A stretch of 9,569 nucleotides of DNA from Bacteroides sp. OF04-15BH (GCF_003477995.1 NZ_QUEM01000052.1:1-9569), one strand, 5' to 3'; positions 1-6,669 are shown, numbered from the stretch's first letter. A program made the numbers and translations. The notes: generated by a model from the letters alone, not told the origin.

Positions 1-206
1 TACTTTGGGACGTTCGGCGAACGTATATGTTATATATAAAGACGAAATCGCAGCCGAAACTGTTCAATCGCCGTTATTCTCTTATGTTACTTTTGCAAAA
101 GTAGTAAAAATCACTGGAATAACCTTGTGAATAGTAGAAATCCTGCCGTGTTATCACAACAGGGCAGGACACAAGCACATGAATTACACAAGTTTCATCC
201 ATACGC
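1..206. other. Gene-free region with palindromes, candidate transfer origin (oriT) or mob promoter region
   Basis: No open frame with a plausible start is visible here. Three structures stand out. Positions 10-24 read ACGTTCG-g-CGAACGT, a perfect 7-bp inverted repeat around one base. Positions 88-103 are a perfect 16-bp palindrome (TACTTTTG/CAAAAGTA) that contains the Bacteroidetes -7 box TAnnTTTGC on both strands. Positions 141-169 form a longer hairpin, listed separately. In NBU-type mobilizable elements the gene after the primase is the relaxase gene, with oriT just before it. By analogy this stretch would carry oriT and the promoter or operator for a gene beyond the left edge. That role is inferred from position only; no nic site was recognised. 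Confidence 0.35.
141..169 (-). terminator. Hairpin downstream of the primase gene, possible terminator
   Basis: Arms TCCTGCC (141-147) and GGCAGGA (163-169) pair perfectly. After one G/G mismatch, TGTT (149-152) pairs with AACA (158-161) around a 5-nt loop. The hairpin begins 38 nt after the primase stop codon in the direction of transcription. The sequence after it is only modestly T-rich (TTTCTACTATTC), so termination is likely but not certain. It could instead be a structural element of a transfer origin. Confidence 0.4.
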
Positions 207-2279
207 TTATGGACAACTTGTGTTCCTTTGAAGATTATATGAACCTATGACAAAATAGCTTTGATTTGTCGTGTCTTTGGTGATGATGTCTCTTTCCCGC
301 ATGAAGCGAATATAGCTCTTTGCGGTACGCTCCTTGATGTCCAAGACCTGCTGCAACTGCTCGCAAAGGTCTATGTAGGTGATGCGTGTCTGCCGCCCGA
401 AGATGTCACGTGCGACATTCACCAGTTCCCTTTCCTTGCGCTTCTCCTTTTCCTCACGGGGCTTTTCACCCTTGTACACGTGCATCCCGGCTTCCTTGTC
501 CCACGCAAAGAGCATCAGCGGCACGTCCAGCGGGCTACCGTCACGCACTTTCAGGGCTTTGACCACCGATTGTGTGGGTTCTTCGTCTTTCTCTATCGAC
601 AGGATAGTAGCCGCCTTGCGTTGCAGTTCGCTGCCCAAATGCCCACGTAACTTTAATCCGTTAGGGACAAAGTGCAGCACACAAAGAATACACGTGTTAT
701 AGATACCTGCCAGTCGGTAAAGTTCATCTATCACCGCCACGCTTTCCGCTTCATCGTTGGCACTCTTTACAAGGTCGGCGATGCCGTCAATGACGACCAA
801 CTGGATGCCGCCGTACTGGTAGTAGAACTTATCCATGCTCTGCACAATGGCGTTCAGGCGTTCTTTGCGTGACATACCCGTCAGGCAGAACGCTTTCAGT
901 TCATCGGGTTTGTCCGGCTGTTTGGCTCGTGCCAGCAGGTTGCTTACATTCTTGAACAGTTGCACTTCCGACTGTTCGGTGTCATAGAGCAAGACCGCCT
1001 TATGTCTGCCGTTGGCGGTTATCTGTATTCCCAGCGTATCTACTTCCGCACCAGCCGAGCAAATGCAGCCCGCCACGATTGCGGCTACATAATTGCTCTT
1101 GCCCGTTCCCTCGCCCCCGGTGATGCCGAACAGGTTGCCTTGTGTTCCTAACGGAACGTCACCCGCCGAAATAATCTCTTGCGCTTTGGCGGGCGGGTTG
1201 TTGAAATCTATCTCGCATGATTTTAGCATAATCAATGTGTCGCTATACAGGTTGTCTAAAAATTCGATAAACAGTTTCAGGAAATCTTCACGGGTGTTCC
1301 CGGCTTTGAAGTAGTCGGAAATGTCCTTTTCCTCTTTCGTACCCGGAAGCGGCAGGAGCAGGCGTTTCACTCCAAATTCTTCCAACAGTTTTTCCTGCTT
1401 GCATGAACTTTCCCTGCCCGTCTTGTCCATGTCAAAGAGCAGGACGATGTGCTTGAATCGGAACGTCAGCCGATATACCAGCGTGGGCGGTATAGTCACC
1501 GTTTCACTGTTGAAGCAGATAGCGTGAAAACCGTGTGCCGCCAGCGAAAGCACGTCTTTCTCGCCGCCCGTGATGAAGAGCGTGTCGCCTTTTGCTGGCA
1601 GTTGCTCCAGCCCGAAGCAGTAGTTTTCGCCGAAGCTGCCGCCGTAGAGGAAGCGGGGCGTGGAGAACGGGCGGTACAGCTTGATATGCTGTTTGCCCTT
1701 GTAGCCGTACATGGGTTCTGCCACCGATGAAGTGTAGGTGTACGGTTTGCCCTCTACCGTTTCGCTGTGATACTCCCGGGGCGAACAGACCTTGGAACGT
1801 TCCAGCAGTTCGGGCGTCATGCCGTACTGTTGCCAGTACACCAGTTCGGCAAGTGGAAACTTCTGTTCCCGGAACTGGTAGGGCTTGACGGGCTTTTCGG
1901 GTGTTTCTTCGGTTTTGTCCGATACTGTCCGGTGGACGGTTGCCGGAGGAATGGAAACAGGAGTACCGGAAGCCAGCCCCAAGCCTAAATCCCGGTCGAT
2001 GATTTCCAGTATCTCCACGAAGTCAGCCGCCCGGTTGCAGTCCAGCCCCTTTAACTGCCCCACGAGGAAGAAACAGTCGCCGCTGTAACTGTCGTTGCCG
2101 AAGTCTTTCATCTTGTAGATGCTGCTCCGGCGGTCGAAGTAGATGTTGCAGGAAGCCTTGCTGTCCTCGTACAGCGGGTTAAGGAAGTTGCGACCTATGC
2201 GCCAGTTTCCGGGCAGGTAGTGTTTGAATATCGCCAGCCCGTTACTTGTTCTTTCTAAGATTTCCTCTTTCCTTAGCAT
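207..2279 (-). CDS. Toprim primase / RecA-like helicase of a mobilizable element
   Basis: This 690-residue protein probably primes and unwinds DNA during replication of the element after transfer or excision. Residues 1-100 resemble the N-terminal part of bacterial primases but show no CHC2-type zinc-binding cysteines. A Toprim domain follows, with the glutamate motif GGEKD at 238-242 and the DMD acidic pair at 283-285. Residues about 370-590 form a RecA-like ATPase (AAA_25 type) with Walker A GGEGTGKS at 388-395 and Walker B LVVIDG at 494-499. A charged linker (606-617) leads to a short C-terminal region that may be a winged helix. The start ATG overlaps the end of the upstream HTH gene by 38 nt, which suggests coupled translation. 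Primase genes hold this position in NBU-like and CTnDOT-like elements. The domains are clear; the precise biological role is inferred. Confidence 0.88.
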   Translation of the reverse strand: MLRKEEILERTSNGLAIFKHYLPGNWRIGRNFLNPLYEDSKASCNIYFDRRSSIYKMKDFGNDSYSGDCFFLVGQLKGLDCNRAADFVEILEIIDRDLGLGLASGTPVSIPPATVHRTVSDKTEETPEKPVKPYQFREQKFPLAELVYWQQYGMTPELLERSKVCSPREYHSETVEGKPYTYTSSVAEPMYGYKGKQHIKLYRPFSTPRFLYGGSFGENYCFGLEQLPAKGDTLFITGGEKDVLSLAAHGFHAICFNSETVTIPPTLVYRLTFRFKHIVLLFDMDKTGRESSCKQEKLLEEFGVKRLLLPLPGTKEEKDISDYFKAGNTREDFLKLFIEFLDNLYSDTLIMLKSCEIDFNNPPAKAQEIISAGDVPLGTQGNLFGITGGEGTGKSNYVAAIVAGCICSAGAEVDTLGIQITANGRHKAVLLYDTEQSEVQLFKNVSNLLARAKQPDKPDELKAFCLTGMSRKERLNAIVQSMDKFYYQYGGIQLVVIDGIADLVKSANDEAESVAVIDELYRLAGIYNTCILCVLHFVPNGLKLRGHLGSELQRKAATILSIEKDEEPTQSVVKALKVRDGSPLDVPLMLFAWDKEAGMHVYKGEKPREEKEKRKERELVNVARDIFGRQTRITYIDLCEQLQQVLDIKERTAKSYIRFMRERDIITKDTTNQSYFVIGSYNLQRNTSCP

Positions 2280-2601
2280 ACAGTTGGTGGTTGGTTATCA
2301 GGTTGTCGATGTTCTCCTTGTTGCTCCTTATCAGGCGTTCTTCCAGCATCCGGCGTATCTCGCTGACCTTGTAGAAGTAGCGTCCCCTGATGTTGGAATA
2401 GGCGATAGTCCCCGACACCCGCAGGCGTTGCAGGGTCTTTTCGCTTATTTTCAGGAACGTGCAGACCTCGTAGCTGTCCACCCACATATCTTCTTCACTT
2501 TGCTTTGCCATTTCCGCATGATTGAAGATGTAATCGGCAATAGCAGTAATCTTGTTGTCCAGTTCCTTATAGGCTTTGGACTCAAATGTTATTATTTCCA
2601 T
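2242..2601 (-). CDS. Small HTH DNA-binding protein, excisionase-like
   Basis: This 119-residue protein carries a helix-turn-helix of the HTH_17/MerR-like excisionase class at about residues 39-90 (MWVDSYEVCTFLKISEKTLQRL, then the wing-like GRYFYKVSEI). Such proteins in Bacteroidales mobile elements act as Xis-like recombination directionality factors or as regulators of excision genes. The start at 2601 (MEIITFESK) is preferred over an upstream in-frame ATG at 2670, because the extra 23 codons would be read from the terminator hairpin and promoter region. A near-consensus -7 box lies about 23 nt upstream. The gene sits after rteC, as expected if RteC activates an excision operon, and its 3' end overlaps the primase start. 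Exact function is inferred from family and position. Confidence 0.8.
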   Translation of the reverse strand: MEIITFESKAYKELDNKITAIADYIFNHAEMAKQSEEDMWVDSYEVCTFLKISEKTLQRLRVSGTIAYSNIRGRYFYKVSEIRRMLEERLIRSNKENIDNLITNHQLYAKERGNLRKNK

Positions 2602-2623
2602 AATGGTAACTAATTGATTTGCC

Positions 2624-2632
2624 GCAAAGTTC
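2624..2632 (-). promoter_or_regulatory. Near-consensus Bacteroides -7 box upstream of the HTH gene
   Basis: On the minus strand this reads GAACTTTGC, one mismatch from the Bacteroidetes -7 consensus TAnnTTTGC. It sits just after the terminator T-tract and about 23 nt before the ATG at 2601. The HTH-primase operon would therefore have its own promoter, possibly the target of RteC. No convincing -33 box was found, which would fit an activator-dependent promoter. Confidence 0.4.
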
Positions 2633-2642
2633 GGGTGTCCTG

Positions 2643-2678
2643 AAAAATAAAACGCCACAGATGTACCCACCTGTGGCG
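2643..2678 (-). terminator. Intrinsic terminator after rteC
   Basis: On the minus strand a perfect 8-bp GC-rich stem (CGCCACAG / CTGTGGCG, arms 2671-2678 and 2653-2660) with a 10-nt loop is followed directly by TTTTATTTTT (2652-2643). It starts 28 nt after the rteC stop codon. This is a textbook factor-independent terminator, and it separates rteC transcription from the HTH-primase operon. Confidence 0.85.
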
Positions 2679-2706
2679 AAATAAATTTTGTTAAAGTACG
2701 CCTGTT

Positions 2707-3567
2707 CTAATCCTGCTCCCTCATGCGCATCAGCAGCCTGTCTTTCAGGGTGGAGAGGAAGCCCGTTCGGTCTTTGGTCTTGGCTTTGAGTTCCATGTAG
2801 GTGTGGTAGAAGTCGCCGAGGTCTATGTCGAACACATACTCAAAATAGCCTACAATCTCCTTTATATCAACCGTTCCCTTGTTCAGACAGCCGCAGGCGT
2901 CCAAAGCGTAGATAAGTTCCACCAACGCCCGTTTTGTTCCAGTCCAGTGCAGTATCTTACCCATGAAGCCGTTCTTCACCTGTTTGCGCTGTTCCCGGCG
3001 TTCCAGTTCGTGCAGGCGGTTGGTGAGGTATATTTCCAGCAGTTCGTTGGCTAAAATCTTGGCTACCTTGAAGTCGTAACTGGTGCTGAACTGTGGGTCT
3101 GTCTCGTAATAGAAACTGTCCACAATGATTTGCATGTCAGGCTTTCCACGCATGAAATACTGCCCGTCCAAGTAAGTGGCTTTCGTGCGGTGGTACTGGT
3201 AGAACGCCAAGTTCCGCTGGAACGACTTTGAAATCCGGTCGGTTTCCGACAGCAGGTAGTCCCTTTGCACTTCCTCACTACCGCTGGGAAAACGCACCTC
3301 AATCTTGTAAACAGAGTTGTAATAGATGATTTTGCTTGCTATCAGCGGCTTTAGTTCCTTGAAGAAATGTATTTCTTCTTCCGGGCTGGCAAACGGGTAG
3401 GAGACAATAAAGGCTTTGAGTTCGCCCAGTATCTCTTGCAGGTAGTCCACGCACAGGCGGCACAGTGTCAGCGTGTCCATTGCGGTGTCCTCGTATTCCT
3501 GTATCTGCCATTCTACTTTTTGCAGCAGTCCGGCAAAGTATGTTTCCAGTTTTATATGATGTCCCAT
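2707..3567 (-). CDS. rteC: RteC-family excision regulator
   Basis: This protein of 286 residues (from the ATG at 3567) matches the RteC family (PF09357). In CTnDOT, RteC is a DNA-binding protein that activates the excision operon. The most telling region is the C-terminal part, ALVELIYALDACGCLNKG followed by the FDIDLGDFYHTYMELK and RTGFLSTLKDRLLMRM blocks, which is the family signature. The start at 3567 (MGHHIKLETYF) is preferred over an in-frame ATG 39 nt upstream (3606), because a TAnnTTTG promoter box lies between them and the extra residues are basic and uncharacteristic. The stop is followed by an intrinsic terminator. The target is presumably the excisionase-like HTH operon just downstream; that is inference from the CTnDOT paradigm. 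No rteA/rteB two-component genes are seen here, so control must differ from CTnDOT, perhaps through the adjacent AraC-type protein. Confidence 0.9.
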   Translation of the reverse strand: MGHHIKLETYFAGLLQKVEWQIQEYEDTAMDTLTLCRLCVDYLQEILGELKAFIVSYPFASPEEEIHFFKELKPLIASKIIYYNSVYKIEVRFPSGSEEVQRDYLLSETDRISKSFQRNLAFYQYHRTKATYLDGQYFMRGKPDMQIIVDSFYYETDPQFSTSYDFKVAKILANELLEIYLTNRLHELERREQRKQVKNGFMGKILHWTGTKRALVELIYALDACGCLNKGTVDIKEIVGYFEYVFDIDLGDFYHTYMELKAKTKDRTGFLSTLKDRLLMRMREQD

Positions 3568-3601
3568 AACTTTGTGCCTTTTTTTGAAGCACAAAGTTAT
3601 G
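3565..3601 (-). promoter_or_regulatory. rteC promoter embedded in a 13-bp perfect inverted repeat
   Basis: Arms CATAACTTTGTGC (3565-3577) and GCACAAAGTTATG (3589-3601) are exact reverse complements separated by 11 nt. On the minus strand the upstream arm holds TAACTTTGT, an exact TAnnTTTG -7 box (3599-3591). The downstream arm ends with the rteC start codon (3567-3565). The repeat could be an operator for a dimeric regulator (RteC itself or the AraC-type protein). If transcription starts further upstream it would be an RNA hairpin hiding the start codon. Confidence 0.6.
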
Positions 3602-3637
3602 GTCATTAAAAATCTGTTTTATTCTTGATATTGCACA

Positions 3638-4480
3638 TTACATTCCTATAACTGTGCATTTTTTTGTTTCCTTTGCTTTTTTGCGTATCTCGCCCGGCGT
3701 GTCCAAGAGGTAAGTCTTGCAGAAATCATTCAAGTTCGATGCCGATGCAAACCCGGTGGTGAACGCCACTTCTGTAAGCGTGAGGTTCGTATTTGTCAGA
3801 TAGTGTTCCACGTCCTTTGCCCGCTCTTTGATTACCCATTGCTTTGGGGTGTACCCTGTCATTTGTTTTACCTTCCGCCGGAACGAGCCGTATTCCATAC
3901 CGCATTTTTCCGCTAGTTCCTCGGCATCATATACCATGTAGCCTTTCATACGCACCATTTCGATGAAAGTCTGCCTGCCCAGTTCGGGTAGCATCCGTTC
4001 GGCGTGGCGCAGTTCCTTTTCCGTCACCCGCAGTCGGTTGTCCTTGACCGGGTTTCTTCGTAATAGGTGAAAAGCGTGGCACACGGTGTTGTACACGTTG
4101 CATAGGTACTGCCGCCCCGGTCGCATCCAGTGGAGCGCATCGCAGTAGGCGGTCAGTTCGGGTATGTCGTCCCGTTTACGGTGCTGTTCCGCCAGTTCGT
4201 CCAGTATGGCGTAATGGGTGGTGGACATTCCCAGCAGGATGATGATTGCCTTGTAGTCTTTATATGCCGCCAGTGTCGGCGTTTCCGGCAGGCTTCGGAG
4301 CGTGTGGCACACGCAGCCGCACAGCCGCCCGTCTTTGCTGAACGGTTCAAGTTCCAAGTAGTTGTCCATTTTCCGGCTGTTGTGCAGCAGCCACGTTACT
4401 TTCTTGTCCAACTCCTTGCAGGACGCTTCCAGCCCCGCTTCGGGAGCGGATAGCAGCAGTGATGTAATCCGGTGTTCCAT
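3638..4480 (-). CDS. AraC-family transcriptional regulator
   Basis: This 280-residue protein has a C-terminal AraC/XylS double helix-turn-helix. The first HTH is near residues 186-208 (AEELAEKCGMEYGSFRRKVK); the second is near 233-268 (LTLTEVAFTTGFASASNLND, then the FxxxY...PGEIRKK tail typical of the family). The N-terminal 150 residues are mostly helical, resemble no sugar-binding cupin I recognise, and contain several cysteines. AraC-type genes next to rteC occur in Bacteroidales mobile elements and are thought to govern excision or transfer. The stop lies 70 nt before the rteC start, with the rteC promoter repeat in between. No clear promoter is seen in the 36 nt before its start, so it may be transcribed from the membrane-protein genes upstream. 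Confidence 0.88.
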   Translation of the reverse strand: MEHRITSLLLSAPEAGLEASCKELDKKVTWLLHNSRKMDNYLELEPFSKDGRLCGCVCHTLRSLPETPTLAAYKDYKAIIILLGMSTTHYAILDELAEQHRKRDDIPELTAYCDALHWMRPGRQYLCNVYNTVCHAFHLLRRNPVKDNRLRVTEKELRHAERMLPELGRQTFIEMVRMKGYMVYDAEELAEKCGMEYGSFRRKVKQMTGYTPKQWVIKERAKDVEHYLTNTNLTLTEVAFTTGFASASNLNDFCKTYLLDTPGEIRKKAKETKKCTVIGM

Positions 4481-4516
4481 ATCTGATGTTTTCTATATGA
4501 ATGATTATACGATTCG

Positions 4517-4963
4517 TTACCACTTCCAGCCATCCGCCCAGCCCAATTTGTCGAACAGCCATGCTTCCAAGAAGAAAAGCGCAACGGGCAGCAGGTAGAG
4601 GAAAAATAACTGCGCTGTGCCAATACGTTTGGAGCGGCGGTAGTGGCTCATCAGTGCCGACACACGGGCTTTCCGGTATCGGACAAGGATGAATATGCAA
4701 AAAAACAAAAACATTGCGATAAAATAACCCAAACGTAAATGCGACCATACGCTGTTGCGCAGAAGAATGTCGCCGGGCAGAACCACCAACCACCACCAAT
4801 ACGCAAGTAGCAGCGTGAAGCCTGACATCCGTCCCCACTTCCTACCCCAAGCCTCTCCCTTGAAATACAGGTAGTCAAAAAGGTAATACCTATAATTCGT
4901 CCGGTCGGCACGTTGTTTCACCCGTTCAAAATAGTTGTCGGTCTTTTCTATTCTTTTGCTCAT
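4517..4963 (-). CDS. Small polytopic membrane protein, unknown function
   Basis: I do not recognise the family. The 148 residues start with a charged cytoplasmic-type segment (1-45, rich in Lys, Arg and Tyr), followed by three hydrophobic stretches at about 46-66 (with an unusual WWW), 79-95 and 117-137. Basic residues lie between the second and third (RYRKARVSALMSHYRRSKR). The gene follows the 65-residue gene by 12 nt and precedes the AraC gene by 36 nt, all in one direction, so co-transcription is likely. Its base composition is closer to the GC-richer backbone than to the AT-rich cassettes to the right. It could be an immunity protein or an element-specific membrane protein; nothing in the sequence decides. 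Confidence 0.7.
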   Translation of the reverse strand: MSKRIEKTDNYFERVKQRADRTNYRYYLFDYLYFKGEAWGRKWGRMSGFTLLLAYWWWLVVLPGDILLRNSVWSHLRLGYFIAMFLFFCIFILVRYRKARVSALMSHYRRSKRIGTAQLFFLYLLPVALFFLEAWLFDKLGWADGWKW

Positions 4964-4975
4964 ATATTCGATGAA

Positions 4976-5173
4976 TTATGTTCTCCAAAATGCAAAATAA
5001 AGCAGGGTGATACCCGGTACAATTCCAAAAAAGACAAGACCTGTCAAGAGAAAGACCCAATCCGAATAATGGAAATCAAGTTCTTCATAAGGAATGGCGG
5101 CTTTCTTTATATATCTGTGCCATACCCATATTAGAACTTTTCCAAATCTCTTTACTGTGACAAGGCTACTCAT
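4976..5173 (-). CDS. Small single-span membrane protein, unknown
   Basis: A 65-residue protein with a basic N-terminus (VKRFGKVLIWVWHRYIKK), a short acidic middle (YEELDFHYSD) and one hydrophobic segment at about 41-62, which ends close to the C-terminus. Family not recognised. It lies 9 nt after the 35-codon ORF and 12 nt before the 148-residue membrane protein gene, so the three probably form one transcription unit. The size and topology would fit a subunit of a small membrane immunity complex, but this is inference only. Confidence 0.6.
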   Translation of the reverse strand: MSSLVTVKRFGKVLIWVWHRYIKKAAIPYEELDFHYSDWVFLLTGLVFFGIVPGITLLYFAFWRT

Positions 5174-5182
5174 AATTGTTTT

Positions 5183-5287
5183 TTAGCTTTCAAGCTGGAT
5201 AAGCAGAAAGTAACCACATACTATTATTAATATTCCAATTACCAAGCCGATACTCCAAAACAGCCAATCTATATCATATATCTTCAT
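5183..5287 (-). CDS. Very small membrane peptide (34 residues)
   Basis: The frame runs from ATG at 5287 to TAA at 5183 and encodes a 34-residue peptide: an acidic N-terminus (MKIYDIDW), one hydrophobic helix (about residues 9-30) and a short polar tail (QLES). It is the first frame after repeat copy 1, at the distance (about 25 nt) at which cassette genes begin elsewhere in the array, and it abuts the next gene by 9 nt. These positions argue that it is a real gene rather than chance. Function unknown. Confidence 0.5.
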   Translation of the reverse strand: MKIYDIDWLFWSIGLVIGILIIVCGYFLLIQLES

Positions 5288-5312
5288 ACATTTGTTTATT
5301 TTGGATTACCGA

Positions 5313-5359
5313 TAATGGGATAGCGTGGAACGCTGGTAGGCGTTATCACGCTTCGTTAA
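5313..5359 (-). repeat. Array repeat copy 1 (attC-like hairpin)
   Basis: Plus-strand boundaries are TAATGG and TTCGTTA. The outer stem GCGTG/CACGC (5323-5327/5347-5351) and inner stem AACGC/GCGTT (5329-5333/5340-5344) are separated by G on one side and AT on the other; the loop is 6 nt. All outer and inner pairs are intact. It separates the DUF7691-like/PoNi unit from the small membrane-protein trio. Confidence 0.85.
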
Positions 5360-5361
5360 CA

Positions 5362-5394
5362 TCATATTTTATTCTCATACCAGTGTACCATATC
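5362..5394 (-). pseudogene. Remnant of a DUF1911 (PoNi) C-terminus
   Basis: Downstream of the DUF7691-like gene, one minus-strand frame reads DMVHWYENKI-stop. The intact PoNi gene next door ends PYDMVHWNDIK-stop. At the DNA level, 14 of 15 bases match between the plus-strand segments 5380-5394 and 5939-5953. The simplest reading is that this is the last ten codons of a second DUF1911 gene, left directly before repeat copy 1 when the DUF7691-like gene was inserted or recombined. The overlap with the stop codon of the DUF7691-like gene marks the junction. Confidence 0.6.
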
Positions 5395-5914
5395 AATAAA
5401 CCATAATCACGAGGTCTTTTTGCTCTTCAATGGCTTCATCGAAAATGAAATTCAGGTCGTCCATTTCCTGCTCATAGTCATAATCTCCGATACCGTTACC
5501 CTCTTTCAGCGAGGTGTATTCCGTCCGCTTGCTCTCCAAATCTGAAACGGGTATGCTGATGATATAGGGAAAATCACCGCTCAAAGGAATAGGGATGAAT
5601 GTACTTTGACTATCCAGTTGCCAAAGGTTTTCCGCACGGTAGATTTGTGTCCCGTAATGGTTGCAAATCTTTTCATATATATACCCATACATGAAAGCAA
5701 TTTCGGGATAACGGATTTCCCCGTTCACAATGTCTGCTAATACCGCATAAGCATCTTTATCCGTATTTAGACTGTCACTAAAATAATAGTTCAGACTATC
5801 AAGTTCCTGCTTTAACGCAATTTTCAGTTGGGTTATCAGCAAATTATCACAAGCCCCGTAAACGGATTTTACCTTATCGGCATCAGTCAAATAAGAATAA
5901 ACCGAGTAACTCAT
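5393..5914 (-). CDS. DUF7691-like protein, putative immunity partner of PoNi
   Basis: The protein has 173 residues and is probably cytosolic, with no signal peptide or membrane segment. The start MSYSVYSYLTDADKVKSVYG and the block LADIVNGEIRYPEIAFMYGYIYEKICNHYG resemble the DUF7691 family as I recall it, a family of unknown function; the assignment is from memory. The acidic C-terminus (DYDYEQEMDDLNFIFDEAIEEQ) would suit an inhibitor that binds a basic toxin, as many immunity proteins do, though that is inference. The gene starts 9 nt after the PoNi stop with no repeat between them, so the two form a single two-gene cassette. The stop codon lies within a leftover DUF1911 tail, so the present C-terminus may be altered compared with relatives. 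Confidence 0.6.
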   Translation of the reverse strand: MSYSVYSYLTDADKVKSVYGACDNLLITQLKIALKQELDSLNYYFSDSLNTDKDAYAVLADIVNGEIRYPEIAFMYGYIYEKICNHYGTQIYRAENLWQLDSQSTFIPIPLSGDFPYIISIPVSDLESKRTEYTSLKEGNGIGDYDYEQEMDDLNFIFDEAIEEQKDLVIMVY

Positions 5915-5923
5915 ATCTTGTCT

Positions 5924-6646
5924 TTATTTAATGTCGTTCCAATGTACCATATCGTATGGATAATAGGGCAATCCTTTCAGACAGCTATCATCCAGCCCCA
6001 AAACCTTAACCAATGCACCGCTTTCAAAGCTCCAATAGCCGTCATGTACAATACCATATTTATGGTCGTTATACCAATAATAATCGGAGTGTCCACGATA
6101 CCACTCTTTTTTTAGATACTTCTCTAATCGTTTTATTGCCTGTGTCTTATCTGTTTTAGCCAAATCCGACACTTCTAATATTGCCCTATAAGGTATATTG
6201 TCAAAGACACAATCTGCCAATTTCTTCCGTTCGGGGAAGCGGTAATTTAGCAAAACATCATAAACACGGTCTTTGACTTCTTTCTTATCTATAAGCATAA
6301 GGAGTTCGTGGATAACATTATCATCATATTCCAGCATGATACCTATCGAAAGTAACCATAGCATTTTTAAATAGTCACCGTAGGGTGTCCAACTCCCGTG
6401 CATTGCTTTTATTGTTTGAAGATAATCTTGTTGAATACATTCTAATCCTATTCCCATAGAGTACTTTGTAACAATAGAATTAACCCTATAATCAACTAAG
6501 CGACCATAATAGATTGAAGCGTCAAACTCCACTTTATTATTAACAAATTGGCTAATTTCATTTTCTAAGCCACTTATTTTATTTGTATATTTCGCTAATT
6601 GCTTTAAATACTGTTCTTCCGTAAAAAGTTTATCTCTTAATTCCAT
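5924..6646 (-). CDS. PoNi-type immunity protein (DUF1910/DUF1911)
   Basis: This 240-residue protein is of the usual length for PoNi proteins, which neutralise PoNe-type DNase toxins delivered by type VI and other contact-dependent systems. Residues about 1-120 match the helical DUF1910 domain. Residues about 125-236 match DUF1911, with the characteristic stretches EWYRGHSDYYWYNDHK (181-196), YWSFESGALVKVLGLDDS (204-221) and the terminal LPYYPYDMVHW (226-236). No cognate PoNe toxin gene is present, so it is an orphan immunity gene, expected to defend against effectors of other bacteria. It starts about 24 nt after repeat copy 2 and is followed by the DUF7691-like gene after 9 nt. A 13-bp sequence just upstream of its ATG is the inverse of one at the far end of this cassette. 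Confidence 0.85.
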   Translation of the reverse strand: MELRDKLFTEEQYLKQLAKYTNKISGLENEISQFVNNKVEFDASIYYGRLVDYRVNSIVTKYSMGIGLECIQQDYLQTIKAMHGSWTPYGDYLKMLWLLSIGIMLEYDDNVIHELLMLIDKKEVKDRVYDVLLNYRFPERKKLADCVFDNIPYRAILEVSDLAKTDKTQAIKRLEKYLKKEWYRGHSDYYWYNDHKYGIVHDGYWSFESGALVKVLGLDDSCLKGLPYYPYDMVHWNDIK

Positions 6647-6669
6647 ATATGGTACACTGTTTTTGATGT

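Noticed and set aside
2602..2670. Longer start for the HTH gene (ATG at 2670)
   Set aside because: The extra codons would be read through the terminator hairpin and the promoter box, and the residues look non-coding. The start at 2601 fits better.
3565..3601. Invertible promoter switch at rteC
   Set aside because: The spacer between the arms is only 11 nt, too short for a phase-variable invertible promoter; an operator or hairpin is more plausible.
3568..3606. Longer start for rteC (ATG at 3606)
   Set aside because: An exact -7 promoter box lies between the two candidate starts, and RteC proteins usually begin close to the MGHHIKLETYF-like segment.
261..4692. Plus-strand open frames opposite the primase, rteC and AraC genes
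   Set aside because: They are antisense shadows of well-supported minus-strand genes in GC-richer DNA, with no domain resemblance or start context.
4347..4838. Long alternative minus-strand frame across the AraC start and the 148-residue gene
   Set aside because: It overlaps two better-supported genes in another frame, with unlikely composition and no family resemblance.
5362..5397. Recent frameshift in the DUF7691-like gene so that DMVHWYENKI is its true tail
   Set aside because: The DMVHW motif is the end of DUF1911 proteins and matches the neighbouring PoNi gene at the DNA level, so a PoNi remnant explains it better. A frameshift cannot be fully excluded.
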